Source: JANWKQ01 sp964624635
GTDB lineage: Bacteria > Bacteroidota > Bacteroidia > CAIKAF01
Length of the DNA stretch: 12,671 nt
Reading direction: 5' to 3'
NCBI GenBank assembly: GCA_964624635.1
Contig: CAZUXM010000074.1
Span: 1-12,671 of the forward strand
Under the pieces are notes generated by a model, which worked only from the letters and a program-made list of their open reading frames with translations, made no database searches and was not told the origin of the DNA. A program made the position numbers and the translations under genes. Of the stretch, positions 1-6,352 are shown in pieces; within the stretch, counting starts at the first letter, position 1, and the number at the start of each line of letters is the position of its first letter.

Positions 1-771
1 TTGATCTTTTATTTGATGACAAAATCCAACCCATTCCTGTACTGATAATTGTTCAGCCCTTTTATCGAGAATAGAAGAATCAAGTCTTTCAGGCTGCGAA
101 AGTACACTTTTTAAAGCATTTCTCAAAGTTTTTCTACGTTGATTAAATCCTGCTTTTACCATTTGAAAAAAGAACTTTTCCTCTAATCCATTTAATAAAC
201 TATCTCTTCTTACCAATTGTATCACGGCTGATTGTACCTGAGGGGGTGGGGTAAACTGCATTCTGTCTACCGTAAATAAATATTTTACCTCATAAAATAC
301 CTGTGTTAATATTGAGGTTATACCATAAGTTTTACTTCCATGTTTTGCTGCAATCCTATCGGCAACTTCTTTTTGAAACATGCCCGTCATCATTGGAATT
401 TTTTCTCGGTTCTCAATGATTTTAAAAACAATTTGTGTAGAAATATTATAGGGGAAGTTTCCAATAATGTTGAATTCTTCTTTAAAGTGTTCATTAAAAT
501 CCATCACTAAAAAGTCACCATGTATCAGATGTTTATTATCTACATTAAATTTTTGTGCTATTAATGGAATAATATCATTGTCAATTTCACTGATGAATAC
601 TTCTTTGTTTGAATTCATCAAATGTTTGGTAAGTACCCCTTCTCCCGGACCAATCTCTAATATCTGATCAGTATTACAATTTTTTAGAAATGCTTCTACA
701 ATATCCAAAGCCACATTTTCATTATTAAGGAAATGCTGTCCGAATTTTTTTTTGTGCTGGAAGTATGTCAT
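1..771 (-). CDS. rsmA: 16S rRNA dimethyladenosine transferase RsmA/KsgA (3' end cut by window)
   Basis: This enzyme dimethylates the two adjacent adenosines in the 3'-terminal hairpin of 16S rRNA, using S-adenosylmethionine, late in small-subunit assembly. Reading the minus strand from the ATG at 771, the frame stays open for 257 codons to the window edge without a stop. The family is usually only slightly longer than this, so little is missing. Visible motifs are the N-terminal KFGQHFL (residues 9-15), the SAM-binding loop EIGPGEG (39-45), the acidic SEID at the end of strand 2, HGD (84-86), and the catalytic NFPYNIST (105-112), which corresponds to the N-L/F-P-Y motif of the family. FTPPPQVQSAV follows in the C-terminal half. 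The gene lies 55 bp downstream of the SixA-like phosphatase on the same strand and may be co-transcribed with it. No convincing promoter of its own was seen. Identification is secure. Confidence 0.96.
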   Translation of the reverse strand, partial: MTYFQHKKKFGQHFLNNENVALDIVEAFLKNCNTDQILEIGPGEGVLTKHLMNSNKEVFISEIDNDIIPLIAQKFNVDNKHLIHGDFLVMDFNEHFKEEFNIIGNFPYNISTQIVFKIIENREKIPMMTGMFQKEVADRIAAKHGSKTYGITSILTQVFYEVKYLFTVDRMQFTPPPQVQSAVIQLVRRDSLLNGLEEKFFFQMVKAGFNQRRKTLRNALKSVLSQPERLDSSILDKRAEQLSVQEWVGFCHQIKDQ

Positions 772-799
772 TAGAGGGTAAAGGTAGCAATATATAGAC

Positions 800-819
800 T
801 ATAGAGTGTCATCTCTATA
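800..819. repeat. Short AT-rich hairpin between the SixA-like gene and rsmA
   Basis: Seven perfectly paired bases (TATAGAG at 800-806 with CTCTATA at 813-819) close a six-base loop. The hairpin lies between the phosphatase stop and the rsmA start. It is AT-rich with no T-tract, so it is a poor terminator. It could shape the rsmA leader or be chance. Confidence 0.3.
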
Positions 820-826
820 CTCATAT

Positions 827-1315
827 CTATTTTAAATTTCCAGGATAATCAAAGTATATTGCTCTTGATTTTTCTTTTCCAAATTTTTTCCATGAACTGA
901 TCTCTAATACAGTTACTCCTGTGGTTGGGATGTTATCTATTTCAAGATTGGAGACGATGTTTACAAATTCAGTAAGCCCCGGGTTATGACCAAAAATAAA
1001 TACGGTATTGTACTTGTCGTCAATTTCTCTGGCGATTTTTAAGAGCGTATTTTCGGATGCGTGGTATAACTTAGGTTCTTTAAAGATGTTCTTTTTAGAT
1101 ACATCGTATATTTTGGCAAATCGTTTACAGGTAGAGTTGGCTCTTTTTGCCGGACTGGTAATCATCAAATCAGGATTTACTTTTTTTTCTTTGAGCCTTT
1201 TTGCCATCAAAGGAGCATCTTTTTTACCCCTTTCATTTAATGGACGATCAAAATCTTCCAACAACGCATTGGACCAACTTGATTTAGCATGTCGTATTAC
1301 CACTAATCTCTTCAC
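827..1315 (-). CDS. SixA-type phosphohistidine phosphatase (histidine phosphatase superfamily)
   Basis: This is a small cytosolic member of the histidine phosphatase (RHG) superfamily. The relatives closest in appearance are SixA-like proteins that dephosphorylate phosphohistidine, but the true substrate is unknown. Key residues are the phospho-accepting motif VIRHAKSSW (Arg8-His9 from the chosen start), RPLNERG (24-30), the arginine-bearing TSPAKRAN segment (53-60), and the second catalytic histidine in FGHNPG (109-114). I chose the GTG at 1315 (162 residues) because homologues begin directly with a K-R-L-x-x-x-R-H-A segment. An in-frame TTG at 1360 would add 15 hydrophobic residues of no known meaning. 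The gene is upstream of rsmA on the same strand and divergent from the transketolase gene across about 217 bp. Start choice is the main uncertainty. Confidence 0.88.
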   Translation of the reverse strand: MKRLVVIRHAKSSWSNALLEDFDRPLNERGKKDAPLMAKRLKEKKVNPDLMITSPAKRANSTCKRFAKIYDVSKKNIFKEPKLYHASENTLLKIAREIDDKYNTVFIFGHNPGLTEFVNIVSNLEIDNIPTTGVTVLEISSWKKFGKEKSRAIYFDYPGNLK

Positions 1316-1532
1316 AGTCGCCAAAATTAAAAATCCCCTTTTGAATACAGAAAAAATCAATGTTAAGTTTTTTACCCAGAACTGCCTTATTCCTTTGATT
1401 TGATTGATTTTACAGACCCCATTAAGTGTATTTTATTCACTATTTAAGTGAGTATTTTGTTAATTACTAAAACAGCTATTCGTTCATTTCATCCTAAGTT
1501 ACCTATACTTTTACCGCATAAAATTTATCGTT

Positions 1533-2378
1533 ATGCCATCTGTTGAAGAATTAACATCTATTGCCACTCAGGTTAGAAGAGATATAGTTAGAATGGTACA
1601 TGGTTGCCAAAGTGGGCATCCGGGCGGGTCCTTAGGATGTGCCGATTATTTGGTAGCCTTGTATTTTGAGGTGATGCAATTAAACGGAACCCGGTTTGAT
1701 ATGAACGCCAAAAATGAAGATGTTTTCTTTTTGTCTAATGGTCATATTTCTCCTGTTTGGTATAGCGTACTTGCTCGTAAAGGTTATTTTGAAGCGAAAG
1801 AACTGGCGACTTTTCGAAAAATTGATTCAAGATTACAGGGGCATCCGGCTACGGCTGAACATATTCCGGGAGTTAGAATGGCTTCAGGGTCTCTAGGACA
1901 GGGACTTTCGGTGGCCATCGGAGCAGCTATTACCAAAAAATTGAATAAAGAAAATACTATTGTATATAGTTTACATGGGGATGGGGAATTGGAAGAGGGA
2001 CAAATTTGGGAAGCCATGATGTATGCGGCTGCCAAAAAAGTAGATAATCTCATTGCAACCGTTGATGTTAATGGCCAGCAGATTGATGGGAGTACAGATG
2101 AAGTCCTTAGTTTGGGAGATTTAAAAGCAAAATGGCAAGCTTTTGGATGGGAGGTACTTGAAATGGATGGAAATAACATGGAAGATGTGGTGAAAACACT
2201 TAAAAATGCAAAGTCATATACAGGCAAAGGCAAACCCGTCGTTATATTAATGAAAACCGAAATGGGTGCCGGTGTTGATTATATGATGGGATCACATAAA
2301 TGGCATGGTATTGCACCTAATGATGAACAATTAAAAAAAGCCCTTGACCAATTACCTGAAACGATAGGCGATTATTAA
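1533..2378 (+). CDS. Transketolase, N-terminal (thiamine-pyrophosphate-binding) subunit
   Basis: This is the N-terminal half of transketolase, which moves two-carbon ketol units between sugar phosphates in the non-oxidative pentose phosphate pathway. At 281 residues it has the size of the N-terminal subunit of split transketolases, not of the roughly 650-residue single-chain enzyme. Visible motifs are SGHPGG (27-32), SNGHISP (68-74), QGHP (102-105), GSLGQGLSVAIGAA (119-132), and the TPP/metal motif GDGELEEGQIWEA (149-161) with the ligand Asn180 in DVNGQQIDG. The C-terminal KWHG is also typical. The partner half, with the pyrimidine-binding domain, is not next to it. The following gene begins one base after the stop and encodes a vWA protein. 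The ATG at 1533 gives the expected family N-terminus. A poor -7-like TACTTTTA (1506-1513) lies upstream but lacks a -33 box. Confidence 0.95.
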   Translation: MPSVEELTSIATQVRRDIVRMVHGCQSGHPGGSLGCADYLVALYFEVMQLNGTRFDMNAKNEDVFFLSNGHISPVWYSVLARKGYFEAKELATFRKIDSRLQGHPATAEHIPGVRMASGSLGQGLSVAIGAAITKKLNKENTIVYSLHGDGELEEGQIWEAMMYAAAKKVDNLIATVDVNGQQIDGSTDEVLSLGDLKAKWQAFGWEVLEMDGNNMEDVVKTLKNAKSYTGKGKPVVILMKTEMGAGVDYMMGSHKWHGIAPNDEQLKKALDQLPETIGDY

Positions 2379-2379
2379 T

Positions 2380-3765
2380 TTGCGAAAACACATTCTTATA
2401 TTATTGGCTGCATTTTTAATGTTGGGAACTACTTCTCAATTGGCAGCTCAACCTCTTCAACAACAAAAACAAACGGTTAGGATTCTATTCATTTTTGATT
2501 CATCATACAGCATGATTTCAAAATGGAATAACAATCGTAAAATTGATGTAGCCACACAACTACTTAAACAAATGGTGGATTCATTAAAAAAACATAACCA
2601 TGTTGAATTGGCCCTTCGTGTTTATGGACATCAATATAGTGTTCCTCCACAAAGATGTGATGACTCAAAACTAGAAGTTCCCTTTTCTAAAAACAATCAT
2701 CAGCAAATAAAAGATGTATTAAGTAATATTTATCCAAAAGGAACCACACCCATAGCATATTCACTTGAGCAATCAGGAAATGATTTCCCTAAAGGAGCCA
2801 ATACCCGAAATTTTATTATTCTTATTACTGATGGAATGGAAGAATGTTCCGGAGATCCTTGTGCTATTTCTTATGCGTTACAATCGAACGGAATTACATT
2901 AAAACCTTTTATTATTGGAGTGGGGCTGGATGCTAATATTGTAACAACCCTGGATTGTGTTGGTAAATATTTTGATGCAAAAACAGAAGATTCATTTATG
3001 GATATTTTAAATGTAGTGGTAACTCAGATATTATATCCAACCAGCGCTCAGGTAAATTTGTTAGATATTTATAATAAACCCATCGAAACGAATGTTCCTT
3101 TTACCCTTTATGATCAAAATACCGGGAATATGGTTTATAATTATGTACATACCATGAATAATGCCGGTTTCCCTGATACACTCTTTCTGGATAATAACCT
3201 TACCTATAAACTAAAAGTACATACGATTCCATCGGTTGAAAAATCAAACATTACTATTACTCAGGGGAAACACAATATTATTGCGGTTAATGCACCTCAG
3301 GGGTCGATTGCTTTAAAAGTAAATGGAAAAAACCTATACGGTAGTTTAAAATGTATAGTTCGTGAAGCAGGCAAAACCAATACATTACATGTAATGGATT
3401 TTGGATTTAGTGAAGAGTTTTTAGTAGGTGAATATGATCTGGAAATATTGTCTACACCACGTACTATTGTGAAAAAAGTAAAAGTAGGGCAAAGTGCTAC
3501 TACCAATATTGAAATTGAAGAACCGGGGATGCTTACCCTTATCACAGGTAATCCTGGGTTTGGAGCCATTTATAAATTGAATGGAAAAGATATGGAGTTT
3601 GTATGTACCATTAATGAAAGTGCATCACAGGTAATGTTACCTATGCAACCCGGTACATATAAAGCCATTTTCAGATTAAGAGGGAATACCCAAACCCTTC
3701 AAACCCGCGATAAAAACTTTACCATCACCAGTGGACAAACCACCACTGTGAATGTGAAGTATTAA
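2380..3765 (+). CDS. Secreted von Willebrand factor type A domain protein
   Basis: This is an exported protein of 461 residues with a vWA domain and a beta-rich C-terminal half. It begins with a signal peptide (basic MRKH, hydrophobic core ILILLAAFLML, likely cleavage after LAAQ near residue 24), which supports the unusual TTG start at 2380. The next Met (residue 14) would break the signal. The metal-ion-dependent adhesion site looks intact: D-x-S-x-S in FDSSYSM (Asp40, Ser42, Ser44), Thr122 or Thr123 in GTTPIAYSLE, and Asp151 in LITDGMEECSGDPC. The region from about residue 220 to 461 has repeated beta-sandwich-like stretches with no recognised catalytic motif. The start codon lies one base after the transketolase stop, which suggests translational coupling. 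The role is unknown. A periplasmic or surface ligand-binding function is inferred from the fold only. Confidence 0.85.
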   Translation: MRKHILILLAAFLMLGTTSQLAAQPLQQQKQTVRILFIFDSSYSMISKWNNNRKIDVATQLLKQMVDSLKKHNHVELALRVYGHQYSVPPQRCDDSKLEVPFSKNNHQQIKDVLSNIYPKGTTPIAYSLEQSGNDFPKGANTRNFIILITDGMEECSGDPCAISYALQSNGITLKPFIIGVGLDANIVTTLDCVGKYFDAKTEDSFMDILNVVVTQILYPTSAQVNLLDIYNKPIETNVPFTLYDQNTGNMVYNYVHTMNNAGFPDTLFLDNNLTYKLKVHTIPSVEKSNITITQGKHNIIAVNAPQGSIALKVNGKNLYGSLKCIVREAGKTNTLHVMDFGFSEEFLVGEYDLEILSTPRTIVKKVKVGQSATTNIEIEEPGMLTLITGNPGFGAIYKLNGKDMEFVCTINESASQVMLPMQPGTYKAIFRLRGNTQTLQTRDKNFTITSGQTTTVNVKY

Positions 3766-3798
3766 CGCATTCCGTAAACGTTTTATTTAAATTCGGCA

Positions 3799-3825
3799 GT
3801 AGAGACGTGCAATTGCAAGTCTAAC
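3799..3825. repeat. Degenerate GTAGAGAC palindromic repeat, copy 1
   Basis: After the vWA gene lies GTAGAGAC followed by a near-palindrome. Bases 3803-3822 pair with themselves except at one position pair. The same GTAGAGAC arm occurs in the pyrR-pyrB gap (10353-10381, minus sense), so this belongs to a dispersed REP-like palindrome family. The right arm is eroded after GTCT. There is no T-tract, so it is not a good terminator. Confidence 0.5.
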
Positions 3826-3886
3826 AACATATATGTAGTTTATTTGGTTGACGATAGAATGTCTTTGCAATTTTTCTAACAATTTA

Positions 3887-3919
3887 TTTGCATTTCACAT
3901 TTAAGTTTGCAAAACTTTG
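3887..3919 (+). promoter_or_regulatory. Candidate Bacteroidota promoter for the cytochrome c gene
   Basis: TTTG at 3887-3890 is followed after 21 bases by AAACTTTG (3912-3919), a 7/8 match to the TAnnTTTG -7 box. A perfect TAAGTTTG also lies at 3902-3909 but lacks a suitably placed -33 box. Transcription would start near 3926, downstream of the in-frame TTG at 3917. This supports the ATG at 3950 as the true start of the gene. Confidence 0.45.
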
Positions 3920-3949
3920 TACCAGTTCTTATTATTCATTCTATTTATT

Positions 3950-4432
3950 ATGAAACTGCTTAATGAAATTCGTTTTCTCAGTGTTTCTACGCTAGTATTC
4001 ATGCTTATTAGCATGTTTGCAGTTTCCTATTTGTTTTTTTTTCATGATACAGACCACCATTTAGGTAACAATCCCGGTTGCGGTAATGAGAATCCCGTTG
4101 ACCCACCTGAATTTGTATCAGACAGTAAACAAAACAAAGGGAAAATTCTTTTCAAATCAAATTGCGCAAGATGTCATTACATTACGGATCAAAAAATGAT
4201 TGGTCCGGGGTTAAAAGGAGTAATGACACGTATTAACGAAAAACAATTTATTAGTTGGGTGCAGGATCCGGCAAAGGTTCGCCAAAAAGATCCTTATTTT
4301 AAAAAGTTGTACAAGGAATATGATGAATCTGTAATGCCATCATTTAAACTAACAGATGAAGAAATATTATCCATCATTAGTTATGTTGATAATACATCTG
4401 TTTTAGAAAAAGAAGTGGTTGCGATGAAGTGA
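3950..4432 (+). CDS. Membrane-anchored monohaem cytochrome c
   Basis: This is a class I-type cytochrome c held on the periplasmic face of the inner membrane. From the ATG at 3950 it is 160 residues: an N-terminal membrane segment (about residues 11-31) with no obvious cleavage site, a linker, then the haem domain with the CxxCH attachment motif CARCH (72-76), the family's GPGLKGV segment (85-91), and the likely distal ligand Met129 in SVMPSFKLTDEEI. The domain ends in a helix of the I-x-x-I-I-S-Y-V type. It should carry one covalent c-type haem and pass electrons in respiration, but its partner is not visible. It is a single gene with its own promoter, convergent with the thioesterase gene. 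An upstream TTG (3917) would add 11 hydrophobic residues, but it falls before the predicted transcription start. Confidence 0.88.
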   Translation: MKLLNEIRFLSVSTLVFMLISMFAVSYLFFFHDTDHHLGNNPGCGNENPVDPPEFVSDSKQNKGKILFKSNCARCHYITDQKMIGPGLKGVMTRINEKQFISWVQDPAKVRQKDPYFKKLYKEYDESVMPSFKLTDEEILSIISYVDNTSVLEKEVVAMK

Positions 4433-4441
4433 AATGCTTTA

Positions 4442-4593
4442 TTGTCATTTCGACCGGAGTTCGGCATTTTAGCCGAACGAAGCGGAGAAATCTAATGTTG
4501 AACTTATTCAATAAAAGAAAGTTATTTAAACTTTAAAATGAGATTTCTCCACTCCACTTATTCCTACTCCTTTGCCAACGGTCGAAATGATAA
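4442..4593. repeat. Inverted pair of TGTCATTTCGAC...GGAGAAATCT repeat units
   Basis: The left unit runs from TTGTCATTTCGACCG (4442-4456) to GGAGAAATCT (4484-4493). The right unit is its mirror: AGATTTCTCC (4541-4550) to CGGTCGAAATGATAA (4579-4593). The outer arms match at 14 of 15 positions and the inner arms at 10 of 10. Within the left unit, GTTCGGC (4459-4465) and GCCGAAC (4472-4478) form a perfect 7-bp stem with a six-base loop. The pair fills the gap between the convergent cytochrome c and thioesterase genes. It may fold into a large hairpin that stops read-through from both sides, although neither side has a strong T-tract. A related single unit occurs at 8800-8826. Confidence 0.7.
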
Positions 4594-4622
4594 ATTGAGT
4601 TTTTTCTTACAAATAAAAAACT

Positions 4623-5036
4623 TTACTCCATTCCCTCATACTTCTTAATTCTCTCTTTCCACTTATCAGGCATCACAATGCTTTTATTGAATTCATAATC
4701 GAAGCAAACCATAATGGTGGAACCTTCGGCATAAACAGTTTCTTCTCCGTTTTTGGTAACTACAAAGCGATAGGAAAAATTAAAACTTTTACTGCTGATA
4801 TGATCTACGCATAAATGAACATGCAATTGATCTTCCAATAATATAGGGCGTCGATAATCAATCACTGATTTAGCAAGGATCACTCCTTCTTTACTCCAAT
4901 CAACCGCATCATTTACTACTTCGTTGAAGTAACTCATACGTGCCAGTTCCATATAGGTAAGATAATTGGCATTGTTTACATGACCGAGCATGTCGGTGTC
5001 AGCAAATCGTATTTGTATAGGTGCTTTGTGTTTCAT
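4623..5036 (-). CDS. Acyl-CoA thioesterase, 4HBT/YbgC-FadM-like hotdog family
   Basis: This is a small cytosolic hotdog-fold thioesterase predicted to hydrolyse an acyl-CoA. Its 137 residues match the usual length of the 4-hydroxybenzoyl-CoA thioesterase/YbgC/FadM group. The diagnostic N-terminal motif is RFADTDMLGHVNNANY (10-25), with the likely catalytic Asp15. It is followed by the YLTYMELAR helix and the strands IDYRRPILLEDQL and FVVTKNGEETVYAEGS. The ATG at 5036 gives the normal family start. A CGCAGAT-family repeat begins only 14 bp upstream of this start codon (at 5051), and no TAnnTTTG box is visible there, so the repeat occupies the place where the promoter would be expected. Substrate and physiological role cannot be read from the sequence. 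Confidence 0.9.
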   Translation of the reverse strand: MKHKAPIQIRFADTDMLGHVNNANYLTYMELARMSYFNEVVNDAVDWSKEGVILAKSVIDYRRPILLEDQLHVHLCVDHISSKSFNFSYRFVVTKNGEETVYAEGSTIMVCFDYEFNKSIVMPDKWKERIKKYEGME

Positions 5037-5050
5037 GATTTATTTATTTT

Positions 5051-5141
5051 TCCCGCAGATATCGCAGATTATCACAGAATTCCGTCGCTGTGTAATTTGT
5101 CTGGACGCTACTGTTATTTCGCAGAAGCCTCGCAGGCTCGG
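5051..5141 (+). repeat. CGCAGAT-family repeat, copy A (direct)
   Basis: This 91-bp unit starts TCCCGCAGATATCGCAGATT (5051-5070) and ends ATTTCGCAGAAGCCTCGCAGG followed by CTCGG. Both ends match copy B (5631-5722) in the same orientation, and the middle has diverged. The middle contains CACAG...CTGTG (a short stem), and the right end contains GCCT-CGC-AGGC, a small triloop hairpin. It lies just upstream of the thioesterase start and 16 bp past the stop of the unknown 133-residue gene. Confidence 0.75.
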
Positions 5142-5157
5142 CAGGAATATGCATTTT

Positions 5158-5559
5158 TTATGATAATGGATTCAATGTGATATTAAATATAATAGTTCCT
5201 GTAATAGATTTGCCGTAATAAAACTTGTCTAACACTTCATAAATTGTTTTACCGGCAAAGTAGGACGTATGCAATTCATTTTTATCAGCCATGGCCCATT
5301 GAATGGTATATGTGCTTTTGGTATTTTTATTTTCCTTTACATACTCTTCCATTTTATTGAGGGCATCCATTTCACCAAAACCAATTGTAGTATGGTATAA
5401 AAAGGTTTGTTGGTGTCGTGGATTGGACGTAGCTAATTCCAGCGTAGTTTTACCATCATTGTTGGTATATTTAAAAGTGAGTAAGTCTCTTCCAAGACCT
5501 AACATCCTGGCAATATGCTCATGAATTTTTTCCAGTTCTGAATTAAGTTCCGGTTGCAT
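5158..5559 (-). CDS. Hypothetical protein, 133 residues
   Basis: I do not recognise this protein. It is an acidic-to-neutral soluble polypeptide with no signal peptide, membrane segment or cysteine. An N-terminal helix (NSELEKIHEHIARMLGL) is followed by a strand-rich body and a second helix (GEMDALNKMEEYVKENK). The C-terminus alternates aromatic and polar residues (YTIQWAMADKNELHTSYF, then GTIIFNITLNP). Codon use looks like that of its neighbours, and the composition is consistent with a real gene. A perfect -7 box sits 13 bp before the ATG. The gene is bracketed by two direct CGCAGAT-family repeats: copy A ends 16 bp beyond its stop and copy B starts 71 bp upstream of its start. It could therefore be a cargo gene of that repeat family or an old resident between two insertions. 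Confidence 0.7.
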   Translation of the reverse strand: MQPELNSELEKIHEHIARMLGLGRDLLTFKYTNNDGKTTLELATSNPRHQQTFLYHTTIGFGEMDALNKMEEYVKENKNTKSTYTIQWAMADKNELHTSYFAGKTIYEVLDKFYYGKSITGTIIFNITLNPLS

Positions 5560-5572
5560 AAAAATCTTTTTT

Positions 5573-5580
5573 CAAAGATA
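5573..5580 (-). promoter_or_regulatory. Candidate -7 promoter box for the 133-residue gene
   Basis: TATCTTTG on the minus strand (5580 to 5573) is a perfect TAnnTTTG box, 13 bp before the ATG at 5559. No good TTG -33 box lies 18-21 bases upstream. If used, the mRNA leader would be only a few bases long. Confidence 0.35.
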
Positions 5581-5630
5581 CTTAATTTTAGTTCCCGCTT
5601 TTTGAAATAAATTCGAATCTGTATTTTTTA

Positions 5631-5722
5631 TCCCGCAGATTACGCAGATTTTCGCTTTTACTATCGTCACAGCAAAAACTGTTGAAGCAATGTTTTATTT
5701 CGCAGATACCTCGCAGGCTCGG
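5631..5722 (+). repeat. CGCAGAT-family repeat, copy B (direct; left arm of the GxxExxY cassette)
   Basis: This 92-bp unit opens with TCCCGCAGATTACGCAGATT, then TTCGCTTT. It closes with ATTTCGCAGATACCTCGCAGG and CTCGG. Its first 28 bases match inverted copy C (6284-6257) at 26 positions. Its right end matches copy A. It lies 30 bp past the stop of the GxxExxY gene. Confidence 0.78.
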
Positions 5723-5752
5723 TATCGATTATAAACTATCTTTTATCATATT

Positions 5753-6142
5753 TTATAGGTTGTTCACTTTTCTGAATATTGATTTACTAATTTCCATGGT
5801 ATTGAAATTAACTAATAAACCTAATTTAATACCCGATAGTTTTAAGTAGGTGAGGACTTGTTTATGATGAATCTCTGTTAATTCTTCAACTGATTTTAAT
5901 TCAATGAGTACTTTTTTCTCTACAATTAAGTCAATTCTATAGCCTGTTTCCAATTGAACATTTTTATATTTCAAAGGTAAACCTACCTGTTTTTCTACAG
6001 CCAGTCCAATTTCTTTCAGTTCATATGCTAATGCCGCCTCGTAGGTTGATTCAAGTAATCCGGGACCTAATGCATTATATACAGCGAAGATGGCTCCTCT
6101 GATTTTGTATGATATTTCATTCTCTGACATAAAATTTAGCAT
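5753..6142 (-). CDS. GxxExxY protein (PDDEXK_3-type, predicted PD-(D/E)xK nuclease fold)
   Basis: This 129-residue protein belongs to the family named for its G-x-x-E-x-x-Y motif, seen here as GLLESTY (28-34). The family is grouped with PD-(D/E)xK nuclease-fold proteins. The matching residues are Glu31, Asp71 in YRIDLIV and E81-L-K83 in LIELK, with HHKQVLTYLK (92-101) completing the usual pattern, so the predicted active site is intact. No biochemical function is established that I can cite with certainty. The ATG at 6142 is used. A second ATG at 6130 (MSENEISYKIRG) gives the N-terminus most common in the family and may be the real start. The gene is enclosed by inverted CGCAGAT-family repeats (copy B on its 3' side, copy C on its 5' side), which suggests a mobile or repeat-maintained cassette. 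Confidence 0.9.
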   Translation of the reverse strand: MLNFMSENEISYKIRGAIFAVYNALGPGLLESTYEAALAYELKEIGLAVEKQVGLPLKYKNVQLETGYRIDLIVEKKVLIELKSVEELTEIHHKQVLTYLKLSGIKLGLLVNFNTMEISKSIFRKVNNL

Positions 6143-6196
6143 TGGTTAATTTTCAATATAAATAATGAATAAATAAATTCAAAAAATTATTCATGA

Positions 6197-6284
6197 GCAT
6201 CGAAGATGCCTATCTGCGAAATAGATAAGGTGAGATGAGGAAAACAGCGACGTCATAAAGCGAAAATCTGCGATATCTGCGGGA
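6197..6284 (-). repeat. CGCAGAT-family repeat, copy C (inverted; right arm of the GxxExxY cassette)
   Basis: Read on the minus strand from 6284, it opens TCCCGCAGATATCGCAGATT, then TTCGCTTT. It contains TATTTCGCAGATA near the other end and finishes in a perfect GCATC-TTC-GATGC hairpin (6209-6197). Its first 20 bases are identical to copy A. It is inverted relative to copies A and B, so B and C form long terminal-inverted-repeat-like arms around the GxxExxY gene. Confidence 0.78.
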
Positions 6285-6302
6285 GAAAAGAAGAGGCCCA
6301 AA

Positions 6303-6330
6303 CAAAAAAAGGCGACCCAAGGCCGCCTTT
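6303..6330 (-). terminator. Rho-independent terminator of the T9SS-sorted protein gene
   Basis: On the minus strand, AAAGGCG (6330-6324) pairs with CGCCTTT (6314-6308) around a nine-base loop and runs into a tract of about eight T residues (6310-6304 and beyond). It starts 22 bp past the stop codon at 6353. Confidence 0.8.
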
Positions 6331-6352
6331 CTGTAAAATAAAAAATATTGTA

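Noticed and set aside
779..786. TACCTTTA as an rsmA promoter -7 box
   Set aside because: It is only 7 bp before the ATG, ends in A instead of G, and has no -33 box.
1008..1403. Open plus-strand frame opposite the SixA-like gene
   Set aside because: It is antisense to a gene with clear catalytic motifs and shows no protein family signature, so it is a coding shadow.
1506..1513. TACTTTTA as the transketolase promoter
   Set aside because: It is a 7/8 match without a TTG at the correct distance, too weak to list as a feature.
1784..2233. Long minus-strand open frame inside the transketolase gene
   Set aside because: It overlaps conserved TPP-binding codons in another frame, and its composition (Ser/Pro/Cys-rich) is typical of an antisense shadow.
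2374..2400. Frameshift joining the transketolase halves
   Set aside because: The sequence after the stop encodes a signal peptide and vWA domain, not the transketolase pyrimidine-binding domain. The subunit also ends at the normal length.
3799..3825. Intrinsic terminator after the vWA gene
   Set aside because: The palindrome has no T-tract and matches a dispersed repeat family better.
5051..6284. CRISPR-like array
   Set aside because: There are only three copies, hundreds of bases apart, in mixed orientation and with genes between them. There are no regular spacers and no cas genes.
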